Source: Synechococcus sp. Cruz-7E5 (GTDB lineage: Bacteria > Cyanobacteriota > Cyanobacteriia > PCC-6307 > Cyanobiaceae). Taken from it: a stretch of DNA of 64,000 bases. Numbering within the stretch: the stretch's first letter is position 1; the number at the start of each line of letters is the position of its first letter. The translations under genes were made by a program, and so were the position numbers. The notes beneath the pieces were generated by a model, which did no database searches, was not told the origin of the DNA, and worked only from the letters and a program-made list of their open reading frames with translations. Shown here piece after piece: positions 59,990-64,000 of the stretch. The stretch is taken from NCBI RefSeq assembly GCF_024345995.1, contig NZ_JAGQCE010000010.1, positions 1 to 64,000 on the forward strand, written 5' to 3'.

Positions 59990-60023
59990 CCTGCAACAAG
60001 TGGCGGCCGCCACTTGTTGCAGG
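59990..60023. repeat. 34-bp perfect palindrome
   Basis: CCTGCAACAAGTGGCGG is followed directly by its exact reverse complement, with no loop. It lies between two minus-strand island genes, about 60 bases after the stop of the 60085-60336 gene. No T-run follows. It could be a protein-binding site, a recombination site or the trace of a template-switch event. Confidence 0.85.
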
Positions 60024-60084
60024 CGCGTTTGCGCTGACGGGAGGCCGGGCCACGGGGTGATGGGCTGCTGGGGGCTATTGAGGC

Positions 60085-60336
60085 TCAGGTCAGCACCCAG
60101 GCGCTGCCGCTCCAGCGCCGGGCGGGTTTCACGATCCAGGCGCCACCGATGCGAACGCGTACCGGCTTGAGCGCCCAGGCACCGGCGATCCACACGGAAA
60201 GCAGGCCGCCACCCCCCGGTGGCTCAGCCTCGATCCCGAAGAACTCATCAGTGACGATCTCCCCGGCCGGCCCCCGGTCCCAGCGATCGGAACCACCCGT
60301 GAAGGGCAGGCGAGGATCGCGGACGTCACGGGTCAC
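60085..60336 (-). CDS. Small tail-type protein with repeated Trp motifs
   Basis: An 83-residue protein. The C-terminal half repeats a short beta unit: VWIAGAWALKPVRVRIG, GGAWIVKPARRWSGSAWVL. Such GxWxxKPVxV units are common in virion tail or fibre accessory proteins. It starts 3 bases after the stop of the upstream structural gene and so is probably coupled to it. The precise role is unknown. Confidence 0.5.
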   Translation of the reverse strand: MTRDVRDPRLPFTGGSDRWDRGPAGEIVTDEFFGIEAEPPGGGGLLSVWIAGAWALKPVRVRIGGAWIVKPARRWSGSAWVLT

Positions 60337-60339
60337 AGC

Positions 60340-61152
60340 TCAGCCAGCCGCGAAGCGCACGACACCCTTGGCCACTCCGGTGGTCGTGGTCGTGCAGAGC
60401 TGGATCAAGGCCAGGCAGGCGTCATTGGCAATCTGCGGCAGCCCGAGGCTCGCCCAGTCGAAGACCTCCGCCTTGCTCGCCACCACCGTGAAGAACCCGG
60501 CGCGGTAGCGGCTGCAGGTCACGCCGAAGTTCCCGGCGGTGCCGCTCGTGGCGCTCAACTGCACGCTGTTCACCGCCTTGATGCCAGATTTCCCGGCCTC
60601 GGGGAGGATCTGATAAAGGCCGCTGGCGCGGCTGGTGGCCACCATCGGCACCACCACGTTGCCGCTGGACTCATCGCTGTAGGTCACGGCCACCGTCGCG
60701 TTCACCGCCGTTGTGCCCGTGTCTGAGTACCACTCAAGCCACCACTGCATCTGGCTGTGATCCGCCGGGCCGATTCGCTCTGCAGGAACCCCGGCAAGAG
60801 TCAGCGGCAGGTTGGTGGTCTGCAGGGTCGCCACATTGCCCACCAGGCCACCCTGATGGCAGAGGCGATCGTGGATCTCCAGCGTGGCCGTCGCCAGGCT
60901 GGTGGCCACATCCACCCAGGCCATGTAGTTCGCCAGCGGCAACACCTGGTTCTCGAAGGGGAGAGCGCCCAGCAAGGCCTTGGTGCAGACCGCCGCCGCC
61001 GTAGGGATCGCACCCTGCCCGGGCTGGCCGGTGGCCCGCCAGAGCGAGTAGAAGCGCCCTGCAACGGCGTTCGCCAGAGAAGCCTTGTCGAACAGCGCGT
61101 GGCGGGAGTTCGCCAGCGCGGCGATCAGCTGATCGCGGGAGGTGATTGCCAT
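60340..61152 (-). CDS. Island structural protein
   Basis: A 270-residue protein, no family recognised. It begins with a helical segment (SRDQLIAALANSRHALFDKA) and continues as a beta-rich protein (VNATVAVTYSDESSGNVVVP, SVQLSATSGTAGNFGVTCSR). This plan is seen in virion decoration and tail proteins. It lies in tight order with its neighbours, 2-3 bases apart, on the same strand. No membrane segment or signal. Confidence 0.55.
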   Translation of the reverse strand: MAITSRDQLIAALANSRHALFDKASLANAVAGRFYSLWRATGQPGQGAIPTAAAVCTKALLGALPFENQVLPLANYMAWVDVATSLATATLEIHDRLCHQGGLVGNVATLQTTNLPLTLAGVPAERIGPADHSQMQWWLEWYSDTGTTAVNATVAVTYSDESSGNVVVPMVATSRASGLYQILPEAGKSGIKAVNSVQLSATSGTAGNFGVTCSRYRAGFFTVVASKAEVFDWASLGLPQIANDACLALIQLCTTTTTGVAKGVVRFAAG

Positions 61153-61154
61153 GG

Positions 61155-61361
61155 TCAGTTCGTGTCGATCCAGAGGTCACCGCTGGAGGGATTAGGCGGT
61201 GGGGTCGGCCCCACCGTCAACCGAGCGACATCGAGCTTCTGCGCCAGGGCCTGCTGCAGGTCGCTCTGATCGCCGATGGCGCCTGTGATCGCACCCCACG
61301 CAGCAGCAGGGCCAGGTGGTCCCTGGATCGAGTTACCGGTGGCGTCCCAGCCCATGCCCAC
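61155..61361 (-). CDS. Small fibre-linker-like protein
   Basis: A 68-residue protein. AAWGAITGAIGDQSDLQQAL matches the tail-fibre repeat usually written WGxITGxxxDQxDLxxAL, and the C-terminal SSGDLWIDTN is the start of the module seen in the fibre genes here. The short collagen-like patch GPPGPAA precedes it. It could be a truncated fibre or a separately encoded trimeric linker. Confidence 0.5.
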   Translation of the reverse strand: MGMGWDATGNSIQGPPGPAAAWGAITGAIGDQSDLQQALAQKLDVARLTVGPTPPPNPSSGDLWIDTN

Positions 61362-61402
61362 CTGGGGTTACGCCAGCTATTGCCATTGACCAGCCCCTGC
61401 GC

Positions 61403-62191
61403 TCAAGTCATCAGCTCGTAGACCCTGCCGGCCACCCGATCGAGATACAGGTCGCCTGGAGCCGGAGGCGGCATCAGACCGATGCTCGGCGGCGGCCCAT
61501 CGCCCGAGTACCAGCGGGTGCCGCGGCTGGCCGCGCCCGAGCCGTACATCGCCACCAGCGCAGGCTTGCCGTCCACCGGGCTCGGCAACAAAGCCAGCCC
61601 GCCCTCCGGATGCAACCGCAGCCGCCACACTTCCGTGCGGCTGCCGTTGTAGGCCAGGCCGTCGATGCCATCACCCGGCACCAGGGGCTCGATGCCAGCA
61701 AGGCCACCGCCAACGGGGCTGCTTGATCCAGACAGGCCGGCCTGCACCACACCCGGCAGCAGCGGGCAGCCGATCAGCGCCACGCTCAAGGCCGTGACGG
61801 TTAAGCCCATCGTCACCGTCACGGTCAGGTCCTGACGCTGCAGGTAGATGTGGCGAACAGCGGGCACATCAGGCCGGTACGGAGTCCAGGGCACGGTTTC
61901 AGTGCTCCCGTCCCCCCAGCTCACATCAAACGATTGCGGCGGCACCCCTGAGGGGTTCACGAGCAGCTCGATCGCTGTGCTGCCGAGCGGATCGTTCCAG
62001 CGCGTCGGCGCCGGCATCCAGAACAGCTCCAGCACACCAGCGGGCACCGGTCCGAGCCGGTAGCCCAGCTCCAGCCAGCGCGGCACCTCGTGATGCAACG
62101 ACCACTCCTCACCGCCAGGGCAGCCGATGGGCGGAAGAATCCGCACACGGGCTTCCACACCATCGGGAGCGTTCGGCAGGGGGTAGGGCAA
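61403..62191 (-). CDS. Island virion protein sharing a module with the collagen-like fibre
   Basis: A 262-residue protein. Residues 80-130 resemble a PKD-like strand pair (SFDVSWGDGSTETVPW, RHIYLQRQDLTVTVTM). The C-terminal 40 residues, ASRGTRWYSGDGPPPSIGLM and PPPAPGDLYLDRVAGRVYEL, closely match a module of the collagen-like fibre at 55040-56308 (GSRGTGWFVGTGAPPPDIPG). This module probably forms a trimeric connector. Role: fibre or baseplate-spike component, by inference. Confidence 0.55.
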   Translation of the reverse strand: MPYPLPNAPDGVEARVRILPPIGCPGGEEWSLHHEVPRWLELGYRLGPVPAGVLELFWMPAPTRWNDPLGSTAIELLVNPSGVPPQSFDVSWGDGSTETVPWTPYRPDVPAVRHIYLQRQDLTVTVTMGLTVTALSVALIGCPLLPGVVQAGLSGSSSPVGGGLAGIEPLVPGDGIDGLAYNGSRTEVWRLRLHPEGGLALLPSPVDGKPALVAMYGSGAASRGTRWYSGDGPPPSIGLMPPPAPGDLYLDRVAGRVYELMT

Positions 62192-62206
62192 GGCGAGGCC
62201 CTCCGC

Positions 62207-62911
62207 TCAGATCAGATCCATCGGAACGGTGGGCAGGGCCTCATCACCCGCAGGGGCCGCAGCAGCAGCGACAGCCTCGGCCTCAAGGCGGGTGGCCTCA
62301 GCCACCATCTCAGCCTTGGTCATGGAGGCGTCCAGCGTGACGCCGAACTCCACCACGCAGATCTCCCTGATCTCCGCCTTGGTCATCGCGGAGAAGTCGG
62401 TGGCGGTCGCATCAGGCCGAAGCGGCGCAACCGGCACTACCGGCTCTACCAGCGCGACCGGATCAGACGGAAGCACCGCTGCGGGCTCCAGAGCGTCCTC
62501 GAGCATGCGTCCGGTTTCATCCGCGCCCTCAGAAGGGGCCGAGTCATCGTCAGGCCCAGGGTCACCGCCACTGCCATCGTCGATCGACACCGGCGCATGC
62601 ACCTCCCAGCCATCACCAGCCCAGCCCGCGGCGTGGACGGGCCACACAAAGCGGTCGCTCTCGCCGCTCTTGGAGATGCGCAGCATCCCCTCGGGCGGCA
62701 GTTCGAGCACGGGCTGGTCAGTCGTCAGTTCCACGGGAATCGTCGGATCAGTGGGGCTGGTTGGATCGGTGGGCAGCTCAGGTGGCGTCTCCGGCGCGGG
62801 TGCCGTCGGCACCGTCGGATCAGTGCCGCCGCCATCGGGTTGAGGCGGTGCCCATGGCCTACCAGGTTTGGTCGGATTGAGCACCGGCAGGCCGGATTCA
62901 GGCTTGGGCAT
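62207..62911 (-). CDS. Acidic Pro-rich protein with two HeH/SAP-like helical motifs
   Basis: A 234-residue acidic protein. Residues 1-75 are Pro/Thr-rich (PETPPELPTDPTSPTDPT), followed by a short globular part (GMLRISKSGESDRFVWPVHA) and, near the end, two copies of a motif: MTKAEIREICVVEFGVTLDA and MTKAEMVAEATRLEAEA, as in HeH/LEM or SAP-like domains often found in small virion proteins next to capsid genes. It may bind DNA or capsid. Confidence 0.55.
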   Translation of the reverse strand: MPKPESGLPVLNPTKPGRPWAPPQPDGGGTDPTVPTAPAPETPPELPTDPTSPTDPTIPVELTTDQPVLELPPEGMLRISKSGESDRFVWPVHAAGWAGDGWEVHAPVSIDDGSGGDPGPDDDSAPSEGADETGRMLEDALEPAAVLPSDPVALVEPVVPVAPLRPDATATDFSAMTKAEIREICVVEFGVTLDASMTKAEMVAEATRLEAEAVAAAAAPAGDEALPTVPMDLI

Positions 62912-62919
62912 CTCTCACC

Positions 62920-63354
62920 TCACAGCTGCTCGGTGGAGGTGAGGCCCACATAGGCCCCATCAGGCGTGGAGGGCGTCAGCGTGGCCCTGGCGAAAGCAAA
63001 GGCAGGAGGCGTCACGTTGGCCGCATCAGCAGGTGCCACCGCCAGGCCCGCGCCTGAGATCAGCGTCTCCACCCGCCCGCCAGCGGCGGGAATCGCCACG
63101 CTGCCCGCATTCACGAAGGTGCCTACCGTGCCGTCCTTGAGCAGCGGCGCCACCTCCAGCTGCACCGTCACCGCAGCAGCGGCGCCAGGGTGGCTGGCCA
63201 CCAGCACAAAGCTGTTGGCGGCATCGAGCAGGGTGGTGAGCCGCACCGTTTCGCCGCTGACGCGGGTGCGCTCGAACGGGTCGGTGGCGTTGTAGTTGAT
63301 CCAGCCCACCAGGGTGGTGGCTGCATCGATCAATCGAGTGCCCGAGTGGGCCAT
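62920..63354 (-). CDS. Capsid-proximal structural protein (decoration-like)
   Basis: A 144-residue beta-rich protein: TRLIDAATTLVGWINYNATD, TVQLEVAPLLKDGTVGTFVN and AAGGRVETLISGAGLAVAP. It lies directly downstream of the capsid-like gene, where head decoration or head-tail adaptor proteins are usually encoded. No family is recognised by eye. No membrane segment. Confidence 0.5.
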   Translation of the reverse strand: MAHSGTRLIDAATTLVGWINYNATDPFERTRVSGETVRLTTLLDAANSFVLVASHPGAAAAVTVQLEVAPLLKDGTVGTFVNAGSVAIPAAGGRVETLISGAGLAVAPADAANVTPPAFAFARATLTPSTPDGAYVGLTSTEQL

Positions 63355-63414
63355 GGTCGTGTCCTCAGTGGAAAGGTGAACAGCAGCAAGGGAACTGACG
63401 GTGGCCGGTTGCCG

Positions 63415-64000
63415 TCAGGCGGCCATGGGGGCGACGTTGTAGAGCCGCCCGAGGGCGCTCTGATCCACCACGGCAAAACCCACGTACCAATCGACCCGGG
63501 TGCGGAACACGGGTGCATCCGGCACCTCGCCGAAGTCCCGCACGTTGATGCCGTAGCGACCCTCGAACGGTCCCTGCAGACCCGTCACAGCCTGGTCCCC
63601 GAGGACGGCCGCATAGATCGAGGTGGTGCCGCCGGCCTCGCCAAAGCCCAGCACCTCCTGGCCGGCCGCGTCCTTGTCCACGATCAGGATCTCGGCCTCC
63701 TGGAAGTAATGGCGGCCGTCGATCACCTGATAGAGATCACCACCGGCCTCACGGCTGAGGGTGCTGATCTGCCTGCGGCCGGCCTTGCTGGTGATCAGCA
63801 CCTTGTCGCCGCCATAGGAGTTGATCGAATCCAGCAGTGCTTCCAGCCTGGTGAGCACCAGGGAGGTGCCGCCGTTGTCGATCGTGCCCGCGCTGCCGGG
63901 GCTGCGGCGCTTGCTGAGGCCGTTGAAGGCCCGCGGGTCAAAGGTGGCGTCACCGTTGACGATCGCTGCTTCCAGGGTGAGGCGCATGGAGCGCACTTTC
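63415..64000 (-). CDS. HK97-like major capsid protein, C-terminal part (runs off the window)
   Basis: The reading frame is open at the right edge, so the N-terminus is outside. The visible 195 residues match the C-terminal part of HK97-fold capsid proteins: LEAAIVNGDATFDPRAFNGL (the INGDGTxxPxGI-like loop), LEALLDSINSYGGDKVLITS, GEAGGTTSIYAAVLGD, and the P-loop-like end FRTRVDWYVGFAVVDQSALG. A GTG near 63996 is not the true start. Its presence makes the island virion-encoding or derived from a virion-encoding element. Confidence 0.7.
   Translation of the reverse strand, partial: KVRSMRLTLEAAIVNGDATFDPRAFNGLSKRRSPGSAGTIDNGGTSLVLTRLEALLDSINSYGGDKVLITSKAGRRQISTLSREAGGDLYQVIDGRHYFQEAEILIVDKDAAGQEVLGFGEAGGTTSIYAAVLGDQAVTGLQGPFEGRYGINVRDFGEVPDAPVFRTRVDWYVGFAVVDQSALGRLYNVAPMAA

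Larger units (their letters stand above)
51066..64000. mobile_element. Prophage-like island carrying a haloperoxidase
   Basis: From the tRNA fragment to the right edge and beyond, nearly all genes are minus-strand, closely packed and virion-like: fibre and adhesin-type proteins, structural proteins and a capsid-like protein. The 56.3-59.5 kb cargo is on the opposite strand and AT-richer. No integrase, terminase, portal or lysis gene is inside the window, so whether this is a prophage, a satellite, a gene transfer agent or a remnant cannot be told. Confidence 0.7.

Noticed and set aside
59728-60060. Com-like zinc-finger protein (AKCISCNKW) on the plus strand
   Set aside because: The segment is simply the reading of the 34-bp palindrome and the frame is otherwise an antisense shadow.

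Overview
The window looks like a GC-rich unicellular cyanobacterium of the Synechococcus/Cyanobium type. The evidence is a bidomain sucrose-phosphate synthase, a ferredoxin-type nitrate assimilation cluster (nrtABCD, narB, nirA) with siroheme and molybdopterin genes beside it, and a nitrate-reductase-associated protein next to a TrpD2-like gene. This assignment rests on gene content and order read by eye, with no database search.

Layout. 0-4.9 kb: sucrose operon on the minus strand (sucrose-phosphate synthase, sucrose-phosphate phosphatase, and an amylosucrase-like gene that ends early), behind a good sigma70-type promoter. 5-8.3 kb: AT-richer accessory stretch with a peptidoglycan-binding protein, an Mrr-type restriction gene broken by an amber codon, a cupin, hairpin repeats and the wreck of an integron-type integrase. 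8.4-13.5 kb: plus-strand run with a methylglyoxal-synthase-like/diacylglycerol-kinase fusion, a phosphoesterase, moaB, a TauE-type permease and a MOSC gene broken by a TGA inside a perfect inverted repeat. 13.5-23.6 kb: lipoxygenase-like gene directly behind a giant adenylate cyclase/ATPase/TPR regulator, a decayed ClC-type channel, an EF-hand protein, an atypical P450, a cytochrome c remnant and a Coq4-like protein. 24.3-32 kb: MFS exporter, YdeP-type molybdopterin oxidoreductase, amino-acid permease, broken transglutaminase, glutamine-synthetase-like ligase and an isochorismatase-fold hydrolase.

32-49.2 kb: moaA and mobA (molybdenum cofactor), a hydrolase, a PsiE-like protein, narB, a Crp-family regulator, nrtD-C-B-A, the nitrate-reductase-associated protein, a TrpD2-like protein, nirA, a HEAT-repeat/CbiX chelatase fusion and cobA. 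Together these import nitrate, reduce it to ammonium, and make the molybdopterin and siroheme cofactors for the two reductases. 49.2-51 kb holds small conserved genes and a CsgG-like lipoprotein-type gene.

51.07 kb to the right edge: a prophage-like island. It starts at a 3' tRNA fragment (anticodon arm to acceptor end) followed by three helically phased GTGCCTA repeats, as expected of an integrase attachment site. It carries a translationally coupled set of minus-strand virion-type genes: three tandem paralogous proteins, a collagen-like fibre, further structural proteins and a capsid-like protein at the edge. In the middle, on the opposite strand and in AT-richer DNA, sit a small unknown gene and a complete vanadium-dependent haloperoxidase. 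These are flanked by attC-like or palindromic sequences. This cargo is the most interesting feature of the window. A second theme is gene decay: at least seven genes are interrupted or fragmentary, two by single in-frame stop codons.
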